Assembly (NCBI RefSeq): GCF_001431045.1
Contig: NZ_BCLE01000002.1
Span: 1-40,285, forward strand
DNA length: 40,285 bases
Reading direction: 5' to 3'
From: Streptococcus orisasini
Lineage (GTDB): Bacteria > Bacillota > Bacilli > Lactobacillales > Streptococcaceae
Made by a program: the position numbers and the translations under genes. A model generated the notes under the pieces. It ran no database searches, was not told where the DNA came from, and worked only from the letters and a program-made list of their open reading frames with translations. Shown piece by piece: positions 1 through 10,348 of this stretch; the first letter of the stretch is position 1; each line of letters opens with the position of its first letter.

Positions 1-385
1 CCAAACCGCCAATAATCTGCAGGGCCATCTTTTGCTTTGCTGTCAAACCTTCGTTAATCTTCTTAAAAATCTTTAAAAAATCATCAAGAAAGCCGACGGT
101 TCCGTAAATTAAAACAATGAATAAAATAGCCAAAGTTGCGCCAAAGCCCGAATCCTTTACAAGATTAACAAGAAAGGCAAATATAAAAGTTACCAAGACA
201 GCAACTGCAAGAAAGACAGTCCCTCCCATGGTCGGAGTTCCCGCTTTAGCTAGATGCTGCTTAACATCCTCATGCATCTGCTGACCGTTAATTTTTTTCA
301 GCTGATAGAATCGGATGAAAAAGGGCATAGCAAGAACGGTCAAGATAAAAGACACAATTCCTGCAATGATTATAGTGGTTAACAT
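1..385 (-). CDS. mraY: Phospho-N-acetylmuramoyl-pentapeptide transferase MraY, N-terminal part (cut by window edge)
   Basis: MraY makes lipid I by joining UDP-MurNAc-pentapeptide to undecaprenyl phosphate at the inner face of the membrane. Only the first ~128 residues are in the window; the 3' end lies beyond base 1. The visible frame reads [20 protein letters not shown], a first membrane helix, then [14 protein letters not shown]...KAGTPTMGG, the conserved cytoplasmic loop of the family, a second helix, and GFLDDFLKI, which carries the paired Asp residues expected of MraY. The ATG at 385 follows an AGGAGA site at 391-396 that lies inside the end of pbpX, and pbpX stops at 387, so the two genes are translationally tight. 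It is the last visible gene of the rsmH-ftsL-pbpX-mraY unit. Confidence 0.95.
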   Translation of the reverse strand, partial: MLTTIIIAGIVSFILTVLAMPFFIRFYQLKKINGQQMHEDVKQHLAKAGTPTMGGTVFLAVAVLVTFIFAFLVNLVKDSGFGATLAILFIVLIYGTVGFLDDFLKIFKKINEGLTAKQKMALQIIGGL

Positions 386-386
386 G

Positions 387-2636
387 TTAATCTCCTAAGG
401 TTATTCTTATTTTTTTCAGATTTTTAAGTTTACTCTCGGCACTAATGCTTTGCTTGATAACTTTTCCGGATTTTTTCCCCTTGAAAGTTACGTGAATACC
501 AGTCCAGTCTTCGAATTTTTTGACATTTTTCTTGCTCCATCCATACATATCAGGCATGGTTTCAAAGTGACTGGTTAACATTAAAATTTGCTGGTTTTCT
601 TTTAAGTTTGAACCGGCAGCTACAGACGTTTTGGTGATTTTATTGCCTGTTCCAAGCACGATAGGATGAACCAGATTCTGACGAAGTTCATCAGCCGTAG
701 CACCTGGACTTTTGCCAATAACATTCGGCAGACGGTATTTGGTCTGCTGGTCTTCCGGCGTTTCAACCGGTGACAGCAAAGTATCCTTCATCAAGGTTGC
801 TTCTTCCAAGACAGGATTAACCACATCCTGCCAAAAAGCAACACTAAAGGTTTTTGGCTGCTGCAGGGTTACATACATCATAAAGTCTGGATTTTCAGAT
901 GGAACCATGGCAACAACCGAATAGATATAATCATTGCCTCCGGTCAGATAGCCTGAACCATCTTCAGAAGCAATCTCAGCTGTTCCGGATTTCACAGCGA
1001 CGGATTGGTTGCCGACCTTGATAACAGGTCCTCCTAAATCTTTTGAATAAAGGGTTCCATAATATGGATCTGTTCCAACAGTCACCATGTACTGCCGGGT
1101 TTGCTTGGCAGCATCTGCTGATACAGGATTGCCGACAACTTCTTTTTTAGCTGTCCGGCTGGTTCCTGTTTTAGGATCATAAATTTTTGTGATGAATTGA
1201 GGCTCCAGCATCACACCATCGTTTGATACGGATGAAAAAGCCCTCAGCATTTGCGTCTGCGTCACTCCGATACCCTGACCAAAAGCACTCATGGCAATTG
1301 TAACCGTATTATCAGATGGCAGCAGTCCTGAGGCTTCACTTCCCATACCAAAACGAGTTGGCAGGCCAAAGCGGTAGTCGCTGAGGTAACGAAGCCATTT
1401 ATCATTGCCCATCTTTTGCTCCAGCAAGGTCATTCCGACATTACTTGAATAGGCAAAACTTTGAGCAAAAGTCAGATAGCCTCCCTGAGAAATACCTTCA
1501 TTGACAGCCCAGTCTTTGATGGTGGCATCAGCCAGAGAGAGACTGGCATTGTTATAGGTCTCATTGGGATTGAAAACACCTTCGTCAATAGCTGCTGCAA
1601 GCAGCATGACTTTCATGGTTGAGCCGGGCTCGTAGTTGGTCTGATAAAGGGTATTTTGCCAGGTGAATCCCTTAGCATCCAATCCTTCCTTGGTATCTGA
1701 ATTAAAGCTAGGGCGCTGTGAGGTTGCTAAGATTTCTCCCGTCTTAGCATTGACAAGCGTCGCACTTGCCTGAACACCCTTGGCCTTGCTTTGGAAGGTA
1801 TCCATCTGTGTTTCCAAATAGGTCTGGATGGGAGCAGACAAGGTCGTATAGACATCTTTTCCATCCACTGCTTTTTTGACAGTTGTCGCAGCCCCCAGCA
1901 AGGTATTGCCGTTTTTATCTTTTTCGTAGGTCACTTGTCCGTCTTTCCCGGACAAAAGCTTATCAAGAGCAGCTTCCATGCCTGTTGCACCAACCAGGCT
2001 CTTGCTGCCGTCCTTATTTTCTTTGACCTGCGCTAAGCCGATGAACTGTGATGCAAAAGTGCCGTTTGGGTACATACGGCCGGGACTTGTCGTGAAAGCA
2101 ACTCCCTTAATCTTTGCATCCTCAAGCGCCTTGGTCACAGCTGTCATCGTGCTGTAGGTGATATTTGACCCTTTGGTCCCAAAAGAAACCTGAGTTAATT
2201 TTTTTTGCTCCAGCTGAGAAATAACATATTTTTTATCCATGCCCAGATGCTGATTGAGAATATCCGCAACCTTATTGTACTGATAAGGCTGCACATAAAG
2301 TTTCTCTCCGGCAGTTGACACATAGGATTTATCAATAACAGCGTAGACATTATAGGTTGTTGAGTCTTCGGCAATAGGATTGCCGTTACGGTCGTAAATC
2401 GTTCCGCGCTTAGCCTGAACTTTTTGCACTGTCTGGTAAACAGATGATGCGCCCTTAGATAAGTTTACACCGAACTTTCTGTCTGTTCCGATAATGATAA
2501 TAAAATTGATAATAAAAACAAAAAAGACAAAGACAGACAAAATCATTAAATTTTGTCCGACACGCTCGCGGTTTTTCTCAGGTGTCCTGCGATCACCTAT
2601 GACATAGTCTAAAAATCTCTTTTTAAAGTTTTTCAT
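387..2636 (-). CDS. pbpX: Penicillin-binding protein 2X (division transpeptidase)
   Basis: Class B high-molecular-weight PBP that crosslinks septal peptidoglycan, the main beta-lactam target in streptococci. The 749-residue length fits PBP2X. A short cytoplasmic start is followed by a membrane anchor at about residues 28-50, then the dimerisation domain, and the transpeptidase domain. The three catalytic motifs are visible: STMK with the nucleophile Ser339, SSN at 397-399, and KSGT at 549-552. Two PASTA repeats close the protein (from about residue 630, starting YRLPNVIG and then ETMPDMYG). The gene starts 3 bases after the ftsL stop and ends 1 base before the mraY start, so it is in the division operon. 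No sign of mosaic disruption can be judged without relatives to compare. Confidence 0.96.
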   Translation of the reverse strand: MKNFKKRFLDYVIGDRRTPEKNRERVGQNLMILSVFVFFVFIINFIIIIGTDRKFGVNLSKGASSVYQTVQKVQAKRGTIYDRNGNPIAEDSTTYNVYAVIDKSYVSTAGEKLYVQPYQYNKVADILNQHLGMDKKYVISQLEQKKLTQVSFGTKGSNITYSTMTAVTKALEDAKIKGVAFTTSPGRMYPNGTFASQFIGLAQVKENKDGSKSLVGATGMEAALDKLLSGKDGQVTYEKDKNGNTLLGAATTVKKAVDGKDVYTTLSAPIQTYLETQMDTFQSKAKGVQASATLVNAKTGEILATSQRPSFNSDTKEGLDAKGFTWQNTLYQTNYEPGSTMKVMLLAAAIDEGVFNPNETYNNASLSLADATIKDWAVNEGISQGGYLTFAQSFAYSSNVGMTLLEQKMGNDKWLRYLSDYRFGLPTRFGMGSEASGLLPSDNTVTIAMSAFGQGIGVTQTQMLRAFSSVSNDGVMLEPQFITKIYDPKTGTSRTAKKEVVGNPVSADAAKQTRQYMVTVGTDPYYGTLYSKDLGGPVIKVGNQSVAVKSGTAEIASEDGSGYLTGGNDYIYSVVAMVPSENPDFMMYVTLQQPKTFSVAFWQDVVNPVLEEATLMKDTLLSPVETPEDQQTKYRLPNVIGKSPGATADELRQNLVHPIVLGTGNKITKTSVAAGSNLKENQQILMLTSHFETMPDMYGWSKKNVKKFEDWTGIHVTFKGKKSGKVIKQSISAESKLKNLKKIRITLGD

Positions 2637-2639
2637 AGG

Positions 2640-2963
2640 CTAGTCCACCTTCTTAATATTATCTTTTTGAACAGTCATGCCCGCCTTCTGAGCAATATCG
2701 GCGATCCGATCATAGCGACTCAGCTCATTGACCTCTTGCTTGGCATTGTTGTATTCTGTTTCCTTGTCATTGATCTGGCTGTTTAAATGGCTGATTTCCT
2801 GCTGAATCTGCAGGCTGCGGCTCTGCAGGTAAATAATGCTGATAGACAGTGTGATAGCCGTAATGATGATGGCACCATAAAAAGCCTTTTCCAATCTAGT
2901 AAAGGTTCTGATACGTTTTTGCAAGGCTTGCGAAATAGCTTCGCTGCGTTTTTCATTTGTCAT
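2640..2963 (-). CDS. ftsL: Cell division protein FtsL
   Basis: Small bitopic divisome protein of 107 residues that partners DivIB/FtsQ and DivIC/FtsB and stabilises the FtsW-PBP2X synthase. It has a basic cytoplasmic start, one membrane helix at about residues 28-48 (FYGAIIITAITLSISIIYLQ), then an extracellular coiled coil (QIQQEISHLNSQINDKETEY) and a short tail. Sequence conservation in FtsL is weak, so the call rests on size, topology and the fixed position between rsmH and pbpX. It starts 9 bases after the rsmH stop and ends 3 bases before the pbpX start. Confidence 0.93.
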   Translation of the reverse strand: MTNEKRSEAISQALQKRIRTFTRLEKAFYGAIIITAITLSISIIYLQSRSLQIQQEISHLNSQINDKETEYNNAKQEVNELSRYDRIADIAQKAGMTVQKDNIKKVD

Positions 2964-2972
2964 GGTTTTTCT

Positions 2973-3923
2973 CTATTTTCGAATTTTTTGAATGACTCGC
3001 AATTTAGCAGAATGCGCACGATTATTAGCCTCAATCTCTGCCTGACTGGGCAGAATCGGCTTGCGGCTGACCAAAGAAAACTTGGGCTGCCTGTCATCGG
3101 GAATAAAAGGAAGACCTTTAGGAACATCAACGACTGTCGCTTCTTTAAACAGCTGTTTTACCAGGCGGTCCTCCAAGGAATGAAAGGTAATCACGGATAT
3201 CCGTCCGTCTACTGCCAGCAAGTCCATAGCCTGAGATAAAGACTCCTCAGCAGCTCCCAGTTCATCGTTGACTTCAATTCGGATGGCCTGAAAAATCTGT
3301 TTTGCAGGGTGTCCTTTTTTCTTAAGCTCCTTAGCAGGCTTGGCTGACTTAATAATTTCTGCCAGCTCTCCGGTCGTGGCAATTGCCTTTTCTTTTCTGG
3401 CATTTTCAATTTTTCGCGCGATCTGTTTGGAAAATTTATCCTCGCCATACTTAAAGAAAATGCGCACTAAATCATGATAATCATAGGTATTTACGACATC
3501 AAAAGCCGTCAGCTTAGCTTCTTGATTCATTCGCATGTCAAGCGGTGCATCCTTTTTATAAGAAAAACCGCGTTCTCTTTCATCCAGCTGAGGGCTTGAT
3601 ACGCCTAGATCATAGCAAATGCCGTCAATTTCAAAGACTTTTTCCTCAGCCAGACATTCCTTTAGATTGCGAAAGTTATCCTTAATAAAAGTAACCTGAC
3701 CCGCTTCAATATACGGCTGCAGGCGTTTTTGGGCATTAGCAATAGCGTTTTGATCCTGATCAAAACAATACAGATGCCCCTTTTTGCTAAGTTTTGAGAG
3801 CAAATACTCACTGTGCCCCGCACCGCCGAGCGTAGCATCAACATAGATGCCATCAGGCTTAACGTCAAGCCTGTCAATGGCCTCATGCAAAAGCACCGTG
3901 ATATGATGAAAATCATTAGTCAT
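2973..3923 (-). CDS. rsmH: 16S rRNA (cytosine(1402)-N4)-methyltransferase RsmH
   Basis: Methylates N4 of C1402 in the decoding centre of 16S rRNA using S-adenosylmethionine. The 316-residue protein begins [15 protein letters not shown], the usual start of the family (also called MraW). The SAM-binding motif [14 protein letters not shown] lies at about residues 29-42, [10 protein letters not shown] at about 105-114, and the C-terminal motif [15 protein letters not shown] follows. It is the first gene of the division operon. The ATG at 3923 has no clear Shine-Dalgarno site; instead a TAAAAT box lies about 14 bases upstream, so a very short or leaderless transcript is possible. Confidence 0.96.
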   Translation of the reverse strand: MTNDFHHITVLLHEAIDRLDVKPDGIYVDATLGGAGHSEYLLSKLSKKGHLYCFDQDQNAIANAQKRLQPYIEAGQVTFIKDNFRNLKECLAEEKVFEIDGICYDLGVSSPQLDERERGFSYKKDAPLDMRMNQEAKLTAFDVVNTYDYHDLVRIFFKYGEDKFSKQIARKIENARKEKAIATTGELAEIIKSAKPAKELKKKGHPAKQIFQAIRIEVNDELGAAEESLSQAMDLLAVDGRISVITFHSLEDRLVKQLFKEATVVDVPKGLPFIPDDRQPKFSLVSRKPILPSQAEIEANNRAHSAKLRVIQKIRK

Positions 3924-4090
3924 AAGTTTTATTTTACCACACTTTTATTCTATAATAAACCAAAAAGAGAAAGCTCATTTGTTTAATTCCATAAGAAATT
4001 TCCCTTCCTTTTAATCTGCTGTCAAAAAGCATGTCCTTTCCTGCTCAGCTGTTTACTTGATAGTGCCATTAAGCTGAAAGCTCTGATAAG

Positions 4091-4121
4091 AACAAAAAGG
4101 ATCGGCAAACATGTCCGATCC
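4091..4121 (-). terminator. Rho-independent terminator of proBA
   Basis: On the minus strand GGATCGG and CCGATCC (4099-4105 with 4115-4121) form a perfect 7-bp stem around a 9-base loop, followed by TTTTTGTT (4091-4098). It lies about 45 bases after the proA stop. The rest of the 241-base gap up to rsmH holds AT-rich promoter-like sequence and no ORF. Confidence 0.85.
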
Positions 4122-4164
4122 CTATAATCGTTACTATCCAGCTGCCAGTGAGTACCTTGCAGCT

Positions 4165-5415
4165 TTATTCTCTGATTTGCCCCTGTCCGTTGATATAGAA
4201 TTTGGTGCTGGTCAGAGCTTCCAATCCCATAGGGCCGCGGGCATGTATTTTTTGCGTTGAAATCCCGATTTCTGCCCCCAGACCAAAAACAAAACCATCG
4301 GTAAAGCGAGTTGAAGCATTGACATAGACTGCTGCAGAGTCCACCTCATCTTGGAAACGCTCAGCCGATACGAGATCTCGGGTAATGATGGATTCTGAGT
4401 GGTGGCTGCTGTAAGTATTTATCCAGCTGATGACTTCATCAAGAGTATCCACAGTTTTAACTGACATGATATAGTCTAAAAACTCGGTGCCATAGTCTTT
4501 TTCGCTTGCCGGTTTAGCATTTTGAAGAAAGGCCAGCGCTGATGGATCCGCACGAAATTCAACAGGCTGAACTTTTTGAACAGCAGCCTCCAGTTTTGGT
4601 AAAAACTGCTCGGCTATTTTTTTATGAACTATGAGAGACTCAGCAGCATTGCAGACACTTGGGCGAGAGGTCTTCGCATTGATTACAATGTTAACTGCCA
4701 TATCAAGATCGGCAGACTCATCAACGTAAATGTGTACGTTACCGACACCTGTTTCAATGAAAGGCACCTTGGATTTTTCTTTAACTGTCTGAATCAAACG
4801 GGCACTGCCGCGCGGGATCAAGACATCAATATAATCCACTGCCTGCATCAGTTCTTCTGCCACTGCATGGCTGGTGTCTTCAACCAGCTGCACAATATTA
4901 GCATCAATTCCAAAATCAGATAAGGTCTTGCGAAGCACCCCGACCAAGGCCTTATTGGAATTAATAGCATCACGGCCGCCCCGCAAAATAATAGCATTGC
5001 TGGTTTTAAAAGCCAAGCTGAAAGCATCCACCGAAACATTGGGCCGACTTTCAAAAATCATGGCAATGACACCCAGAGGCACACGCTTTTGAACGATTTT
5101 AAGACCATCTAAATTGGTATAGCCGCGAACCACCTGACCGATTGGATCCTGAAGATCAGCCACCTGACGGACGCCCTCAGCGATTCCTTCAATCCGTTCA
5201 GCATCCAAACGCAGTCTGTCTGCCATAATATCAGAAATGCCATGCTCTTTGGCACTGGCAATATCATGCGCATTTTCAGCCAAAATATAATCAGTCTGAG
5301 CCAGCAGATTTTCAGCTGCCTGTCTGAGTATCTGATTTTTTTCCGCCGTTCCCAGCTTAGTCAGACTAAGGCTGGCTTTTTTAGCTTTGCGTCCTAACTC
5401 ATCAATGTAGGTCAT
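4165..5415 (-). CDS. proA: Gamma-glutamyl phosphate reductase ProA
   Basis: NADPH-dependent reductase that converts gamma-glutamyl phosphate to glutamate semialdehyde, step two of proline synthesis. It belongs to the aldehyde dehydrogenase fold. [13 protein letters not shown] and the catalytic-cysteine region [13 protein letters not shown] (about residue 255) are visible, as is the C-terminal [13 protein letters not shown] signature. The longest frame begins with GTG at 5418, but ATG at 5415 directly follows a GAGGTGGAG ribosome site and overlaps the proB TGA by one base (TGATG), so I take 5415; the protein is then 416 residues. It is translated coupled to proB and ends at the terminator at 4091-4121. 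Confidence 0.96.
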   Translation of the reverse strand: MTYIDELGRKAKKASLSLTKLGTAEKNQILRQAAENLLAQTDYILAENAHDIASAKEHGISDIMADRLRLDAERIEGIAEGVRQVADLQDPIGQVVRGYTNLDGLKIVQKRVPLGVIAMIFESRPNVSVDAFSLAFKTSNAIILRGGRDAINSNKALVGVLRKTLSDFGIDANIVQLVEDTSHAVAEELMQAVDYIDVLIPRGSARLIQTVKEKSKVPFIETGVGNVHIYVDESADLDMAVNIVINAKTSRPSVCNAAESLIVHKKIAEQFLPKLEAAVQKVQPVEFRADPSALAFLQNAKPASEKDYGTEFLDYIMSVKTVDTLDEVISWINTYSSHHSESIITRDLVSAERFQDEVDSAAVYVNASTRFTDGFVFGLGAEIGISTQKIHARGPMGLEALTSTKFYINGQGQIRE

Positions 5416-6230
5416 CACTCCACCTCATTTCCTTTTTGGATAAACCATGTTCCCAGATTGGCACCGTCCAGCATGCGCAGAATATCACGCGGATTGGCAC
5501 CATTCATGAGGATCATCTGTCCTTTGCTGTCAAATACCATCTGAGCACTTTGAAGTTTGCTGATCATGCCGCCTGTTCCGAATTTGCTGCCGGCGCCGCC
5601 CGCTGATTTTAGAATATCATCGGTAATCTCTGACACCTGCTGATACAAAACGGCATCCTCATAAATCGTCGGATTCTTGTCATAGAGGCCGTCAATGTCT
5701 GACAGCATAACCAGCAGATCTGCTTTGGTAATCTTAGCAACGACAGCCGAGAGGCGGTCATTGTCTCCGAACTTAGTGGCATGATCCATTTCATCAACAC
5801 TGGTCGCATCATTTTCATTGACAATCGGCACAATTCCCATAGACAAAAGAGTTTCAAAGGTATTAGTTACATTGGCAAGACTTTCAGGATATTCTATAAC
5901 ATCACGCGTCAGCAGAATTTGTGAAACATTAGTCTGATAGTGTGAGAAAATCTGTGAGTACAGGCTCATCATGGCTACCTGACCAACACTTGAAACCGCC
6001 TGCTGCTGGGCTATTTCAACTGGGCGCTTGTCCAGTCCCAGAACGTCTAAACCGAATCCTACAGCACCAGACGATACCAGGACAACCTCCTTGCCCTTAT
6101 TCATGAGACTGGCTATGACGAAGGCTAGCTGGTCTATTTTTTCTAGATTGATTTTCCCATTTGGCAGAACAAGAGAGCTTGTTCCGATTTTGATAACCAA
6201 ACGCTTAACTGTTTCAAAATTTCGTTTCAT
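5415..6230 (-). CDS. proB: Glutamate 5-kinase ProB (short form)
   Basis: Phosphorylates the gamma-carboxyl of glutamate with ATP, the committed and proline-inhibited step of proline synthesis. The 271 residues cover the amino-acid-kinase domain only: [10 protein letters not shown] at the start (phosphate loop), [20 protein letters not shown], and [13 protein letters not shown] near the C terminus. The PUA RNA-binding-like domain of the ~370-residue enzymes such as E. coli ProB is absent; the frame ends cleanly, so this is a natural short form rather than a truncation. First gene of proBA, with proA overlapping its stop codon. Confidence 0.95.
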   Translation of the reverse strand: MKRNFETVKRLVIKIGTSSLVLPNGKINLEKIDQLAFVIASLMNKGKEVVLVSSGAVGFGLDVLGLDKRPVEIAQQQAVSSVGQVAMMSLYSQIFSHYQTNVSQILLTRDVIEYPESLANVTNTFETLLSMGIVPIVNENDATSVDEMDHATKFGDNDRLSAVVAKITKADLLVMLSDIDGLYDKNPTIYEDAVLYQQVSEITDDILKSAGGAGSKFGTGGMISKLQSAQMVFDSKGQMILMNGANPRDILRMLDGANLGTWFIQKGNEVE

Positions 6231-6330
6231 AAGAAGAATTATACTATAAAACGCCTAAAGATGCACTGATATTTTAGGAATATTAAAAATTGATCCATCA
6301 TTTTTTCATCTAATTAATTTTAAAATTTAA

Positions 6331-6336
6331 TATAAT
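6331..6336 (+). promoter_or_regulatory. Probable -10 box for the LPXTG surface protein
   Basis: TATAAT in a very AT-rich tract within the 197-base gap between divergent proB and the surface protein gene. No good -35 is present 16-18 bases upstream, so strength would depend on the A/T-rich upstream region or on an activator. It would give a leader of roughly 85 bases before the AAAGGAAG ribosome site. Confidence 0.4.
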
Positions 6337-6427
6337 TGCAATAAAAATTTTGTGGAATTTTATCAAAATAATGATAAGCTATTTAAGTTGATTAAAATGA
6401 ACTAACAAAGAAAAGAAAGGAAGTTTA

Positions 6428-8029
6428 ATGCAAAAGAAAATTTTTAGCAAACGTAAAAGCAAGATTTTTGGGCTTTGCGGAACTATTTTAACAATGGCAG
6501 CTATTGCTTTAGCAACAGCAGGGCCTGTACAGGCTGAGGATAGTCAGGCTCAGGTAGCACCACAAATTACCCAGACAGCAGAGAGTCAAACTCCAGCAGC
6601 TGCAGTATCAACACAGGCTGACAGTTCTTCTGCTGCAGACCAAGCAGCTACAACAAGTACACCTGAACAAGTCACAGACGCAGCACCTGTTTCTCAGGAA
6701 GCTGCTCCTCTAAAAGCCGATACAGCTGAACTCCCTCAGACAAATACAGCTGAAGAGACAAACAGCACTTCGGATGCTCTTCAAACCCCTCAGACAAGTA
6801 CTTCAGATGTTAAAACAGCTGATGCAGCGGCAGCTCCTGCTCAAAATCAAACCGAGCAGCCTGCAAAAAACACAGCTAACGCACCAGAAAACAACGCTAA
6901 TAAGCCTGCAGCAAACGCTAGCAAGCCAGCAACCACTGCTGATAAAGCGACAGCAAAGGTTTATGATAGTGTAAACTTCAACGACGATCTTACGTCAATT
7001 GCCAAAATTGCTAAGGTAGCGGATATTGTTTACAACGGCACAAGAGATGAATACATCACAATTGACGATCCCAGCCAGCCCTATCAGCCTAACACCACAG
7101 AAATTGCTAAGTATCTTAACCAATACTTAACAGAGCTGCGTCAGATTAACGGCATTGATTTTCCTGTTCCTCCGGTTGATCAAATCATGCAGGACTTTGC
7201 TCAGGCTCGCGCTAACGAAGAAGCAGCAGAATCTGATGGTTTAGAGCATGATACTAAATTACCATTTCCTCAAGGTATCACCTGGTATGTCGAAAACGGA
7301 CACATGGATAACAATCTTCGCCGTACCAATGCTAAGGGACAGACTATTGCTTCAGACAAAGCAACTGCCTACTACCTCGCTCTCAACTGGTTTGCGGATT
7401 ATTTCAATATTATGGGTGATCCAAATGATGGTCTGACATCGTTCGGTCACGCCATCAGTATGCTGTCATCTTCTGGAAGCGGCATGGGCTTGGGAATTGC
7501 TGATGGTCAAGGCGGTGAAAGCAAGTCATGGTATGCTGAGCTCGTCTTTGGAGGTAACGGCAACAATTCCGATGAACAAGGATTCACTTCTCAAAAAGAT
7601 GCTAATGGCAATTGGGTCCTTTACTACAATGGCAACCCTGTTAAATTCTTGCCAAATACAACCTTCCATTACCTAACCAGTAGCAACTCTGATGCTAATC
7701 CGCAAGATCCAGGAGCAAAACCAGGCGCTGATGATAACAAGGCAGCAGATCCTCTGCCAGACACTCCTCAAAATCAGCCAAATGCTCCTCAAAATCCAGA
7801 AGCTAGATGGCTTGATCCATCTGATTCACAGGCAGCTAAGCCAAATGAAAATGCTCTTGATCCTGTTTTAGCTGAAAAAGCTCCTCAAACAGCTAAGGTC
7901 ATTAGTAAAACTACAGCTTCTCTTCCTGAAACAGGCAGTAAAACTTCTTTGCTAATGACTGTTTTAGGAATAGGCCTGACTCTTATAGGGGTGGGCTTGA
8001 TAGCATTTAAAAATAGAAACAAGAATTAA
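6428..8029 (+). CDS. LPXTG-anchored surface protein with a SEC10/CAP-like domain
   Basis: A 533-residue wall protein. Residues 1-37 are a signal peptide (basic start, hydrophobic core, cleavage after PVQA). Residues ~38-175 are Ala/Thr/Gln/Pro-rich and disordered-looking. Residues ~178-420 form one globular region, followed by a Pro/Asn/Gln-rich stalk. The sorting signal LPETG starts at residue 499, followed by a hydrophobic helix and a KNRNKN tail, so sortase A anchoring is expected. In the globular part, FAQARANE (~256), an LPFP...TWYVENG stretch and SFGHAISML (~338) followed by MGLGIADG resemble the CAP/SEC10 surface-exclusion layout. That assignment is by eye and tentative. The start is ATG 6428 behind AAAGGAAG. 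It stands alone between divergent proBA and a terminator at 8081; function unknown. Confidence 0.8.
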   Translation: MQKKIFSKRKSKIFGLCGTILTMAAIALATAGPVQAEDSQAQVAPQITQTAESQTPAAAVSTQADSSSAADQAATTSTPEQVTDAAPVSQEAAPLKADTAELPQTNTAEETNSTSDALQTPQTSTSDVKTADAAAAPAQNQTEQPAKNTANAPENNANKPAANASKPATTADKATAKVYDSVNFNDDLTSIAKIAKVADIVYNGTRDEYITIDDPSQPYQPNTTEIAKYLNQYLTELRQINGIDFPVPPVDQIMQDFAQARANEEAAESDGLEHDTKLPFPQGITWYVENGHMDNNLRRTNAKGQTIASDKATAYYLALNWFADYFNIMGDPNDGLTSFGHAISMLSSSGSGMGLGIADGQGGESKSWYAELVFGGNGNNSDEQGFTSQKDANGNWVLYYNGNPVKFLPNTTFHYLTSSNSDANPQDPGAKPGADDNKAADPLPDTPQNQPNAPQNPEARWLDPSDSQAAKPNENALDPVLAEKAPQTAKVISKTTASLPETGSKTSLLMTVLGIGLTLIGVGLIAFKNRNKN

Positions 8030-8080
8030 GAGCAGCTAATAAAATAGGTTCGACTCTTTATCTGAAATAATAAATTAAAA

Positions 8081-8139
8081 GACTCTGTAATCTCAGCAAA
8101 CGGTCATTTCCGTTTTAACGATTACAGAGTCTCTTTTTA
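8081..8139 (+). terminator. Strong terminator after the surface protein gene, probably bidirectional
   Basis: GACTCTGTAATC (8081-8092) pairs perfectly with GATTACAGAGTC (8120-8131), with an inner AAACGG/CCGTTT hairpin in the loop. TCTTTTTAT follows on the plus strand, and on the minus strand TTTTAATTT follows, so it can also end the PTS operon that stops at 8199. Confidence 0.88.
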
Positions 8140-8198
8140 TAGTAAATATGGTTAAGTTGCTTGAGCCACCTGTTCTTCAGATAAAGCCTGTTTTTCGC

Positions 8199-9557
8199 TT
8201 AAGCAGTTTTATTTGAACGCTGGTTCAGCCAAGCACTAATTACGACAACAATTGCTACAAAGGCAATAATGCCGGCAATTAAGACACCTGAGCCCAATTG
8301 TCCAAGTTTACCTAAAATGAATCCTGGAATCAGATAATCGGTATCAGCAAAGGTTGAAGCTGCCATATTCAAAGTACCCAGAAGCGGCAAAATAAGCAGC
8401 GGCAGCCAGCTTAAGAGGACACCATTAAAAGCAGAGCCAAGCACAGCTCCTTTGCGGCCGCCTGTTGCATTGCCGTATACACCAGCGGCAGCACCGCAGA
8501 AGAAATGTCCGACAACACCTGGAATAATGACTGTCGTATGCAGACCAATCATGATGAGCATAGAAATGGTTCCCACAATAAAACTGGTGAAAAAGCCGAT
8601 TAAAACAGCATTAGGGGCATAAGAAAAGATAATCGGAACATCAAGAGCTGGTTTAGAATCTGGCACCCATTTTTTAGCAATGCCTTGGAAAGCCGGAACA
8701 ATTTCGGCTAATACCATACGTACCCCTTGAAGGACGATAACAAAACCTGCTGTGAAGGTACCAGCCTGAATAACCGCATAGACAAAGGCACTGGTTCCAT
8801 CGCTCAAATTCTTTTCAACATAAGCCGGACCTGCAGCCAGCGTCAAGACAATATAAACCAGACTCATCAACAGCATAATTGAAACTGTTGAATCCCGTAG
8901 AAAACCAAAGGACTTTGGCACATTGATTTCTTCTGTTGATTTTGATTCATCACCAAACCATTTTCCAATCCAGCCGGCAGCAGCATAGCCGATATTGCCA
9001 GTATGGCCCATGGCTACCTTGTCATTGCCAGTTATTTTTCTCATAAAAGGCTGGCACAGCGCTGGTGTGACTGTCAATAAAGTTCCTTCAAATAGACCGC
9101 CCAGCAAAATAACCAGAGCATTGGCTTTAATACCAGCGCTCATTAGGATAACAGCGGTAATACAGGAGACATACATCATAGCCTGACCTGTCAAAAAGAG
9201 GTACTTGAAGCGGGTAAAGCGAGCCAGCAGAATATTGACAATCATTCCGACAAACATAATCAAGGCCGTTTGACTTCCATAATCCTTTAGAGCAATTGCC
9301 ACAACAGCTTCGTTGCTTGGAACCACCCCTTGGGTATGAAGGGCTGTCTGAAACATCTTGGCAAAGGGAGCCAAGGCATTTTGTAGCACTCCTGCACCGC
9401 CTGTTAATACCAAAAAACCAACAACAGTCTTAATAGTTCCTGACATGATGTCAGAAAATTTTTTCTTCTGCAAAATCAGACCAATCAGAGCAATCAGCGC
9501 AACAAGGATTGCTGGCTGCGTAACAATCGAAACAAATAAATTCAGTATACTTTTCAT
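8199..9557 (-). CDS. PTS transporter subunit IIC, SgaT/UlaA family
   Basis: Membrane permease of a phosphotransferase system; 452 residues with about ten or more hydrophobic helices. The N-terminal GTIKTVVGFLVLTGGAGVLQ and the later QGVRMVLAEIVPAFQGI and SYAPNAVLIGF match the SgaT/UlaA (ascorbate) permease family rather than the glucose, fructose or galactitol families. It is the last gene of the operon, 28 bases after the IIB stop. The ascorbate-catabolic enzymes that usually accompany ula genes (lactonase, hexulose-phosphate decarboxylase, epimerases) are not in the window, so the substrate cannot be fixed; ascorbate or another acidic or polyol sugar are both possible. Confidence 0.9.
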   Translation of the reverse strand: MKSILNLFVSIVTQPAILVALIALIGLILQKKKFSDIMSGTIKTVVGFLVLTGGAGVLQNALAPFAKMFQTALHTQGVVPSNEAVVAIALKDYGSQTALIMFVGMIVNILLARFTRFKYLFLTGQAMMYVSCITAVILMSAGIKANALVILLGGLFEGTLLTVTPALCQPFMRKITGNDKVAMGHTGNIGYAAAGWIGKWFGDESKSTEEINVPKSFGFLRDSTVSIMLLMSLVYIVLTLAAGPAYVEKNLSDGTSAFVYAVIQAGTFTAGFVIVLQGVRMVLAEIVPAFQGIAKKWVPDSKPALDVPIIFSYAPNAVLIGFFTSFIVGTISMLIMIGLHTTVIIPGVVGHFFCGAAAGVYGNATGGRKGAVLGSAFNGVLLSWLPLLILPLLGTLNMAASTFADTDYLIPGFILGKLGQLGSGVLIAGIIAFVAIVVVISAWLNQRSNKTA

Positions 9558-9585
9558 GACCGAGACTCTCCTTTAATCTCCAGAA

Positions 9586-9885
9586 TTAACTGTGCGCAAT
9601 CCCATTATCGTCTAAGAGCTGCAAAACTTTTTCCTTAATTTCGTCAGCATCAATAATAGAATCCAAAGGGATTATTTTTTCATCAGGAAGATTGGTCAGG
9701 GCAGGTACTAAAGTCTTTTCAGCAAAAAAGTAGTCTGCCATACCCTCGCTGATACTGCCTGAATCAGCATGTTCAACAGTGAAATCTTCCATGTTAACAC
9801 CAGCAGCTTCAAGTGCTGATTCAATATTCATTTGCACCATAAAGCTGGTTCCAAGACCGCTTTGACATACAGCAAAAATTTTCAT
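9586..9885 (-). CDS. PTS subunit IIB, lactose/ascorbate-type fold
   Basis: A 99-residue cytoplasmic phosphocarrier that passes phosphate from IIA to the incoming sugar. MKIFAVCQSGLGTSFM carries the phosphorylated cysteine at residue 7 in the standard CxSGxGTS loop. The ATG overlaps the IIA stop by 4 bases (ATGA), so translation is probably coupled. Its size and the neighbouring SgaT-type IIC put it in the UlaB-like group. Confidence 0.9.
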   Translation of the reverse strand: MKIFAVCQSGLGTSFMVQMNIESALEAAGVNMEDFTVEHADSGSISEGMADYFFAEKTLVPALTNLPDEKIIPLDSIIDADEIKEKVLQLLDDNGIAHS

Positions 9886-10334
9886 TGTTTTCCTCCTCCT
9901 GCTAACAGTGAGCTAATGGCTTCAACAGTTGAAGCCTGAATAAGTTTTTGTAAGTTTTCCTTTTGCGACAAAAGTCTTGTCAACTCCTTTAAAGCCTCCA
10001 AATGTGCCCTATCATCACTGGCTGCCAGACAAATAAAGACACTGATTGGGCGCTTGGGGTCATCCAGCAGATCGACTGGCTGCTCTAATTTTAAAAGGGA
10101 CAGGCCCTTTTCCAGCACACCGTCTTCTGGCCTGGCATGAGGGAGCGCCAGATGGTCGCCGATATTGATAAAAGGCCCAAATTCTTTTACCTTATCAATC
10201 ATAGCCTCAATATATCTAGCTTCTATTTTGTGACCATTCAGCAAAGGCTCAGCTGCCCACTGAATGGCCTCCTCCCAGTTTTTGGCTCTTGATTTTATGC
10301 GAATATAATCTGCTGTTAATAACTCTTCCAGCAT
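9882..10334 (-). CDS. PTS subunit IIA, mannitol/fructose-type (UlaC-like)
   Basis: Cytoplasmic phosphocarrier that takes phosphate from HPr. GDHLALPHARPEDGV holds the active histidine, His66 of the 150-residue product. The longest frame starts at 10352, overlapping the previous stop, but an AAGGAGA site (10341-10347) sits just upstream of the ATG at 10334 and inside that longer frame, so 10334 is the start I choose. It ends with a 4-base overlap with IIB. Together with IIB and IIC this completes one permease. Confidence 0.9.
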   Translation of the reverse strand: MLEELLTADYIRIKSRAKNWEEAIQWAAEPLLNGHKIEARYIEAMIDKVKEFGPFINIGDHLALPHARPEDGVLEKGLSLLKLEQPVDLLDDPKRPISVFICLAASDDRAHLEALKELTRLLSQKENLQKLIQASTVEAISSLLAGGGKQ

Positions 10335-10348
10335 ATAGTTTCTCCTTA

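Noticed and set aside
2787..3239. Plus-strand frame of 150 codons across ftsL and rsmH
   Set aside because: Antisense to two well-supported genes, with no recognisable protein features and no ribosome site.
4140..4164. AGCTGC/GCAGCT hairpin directly after proA
   Set aside because: Six-pair stem with a 13-base loop and no T run; the terminator at 4091-4121 is far better.
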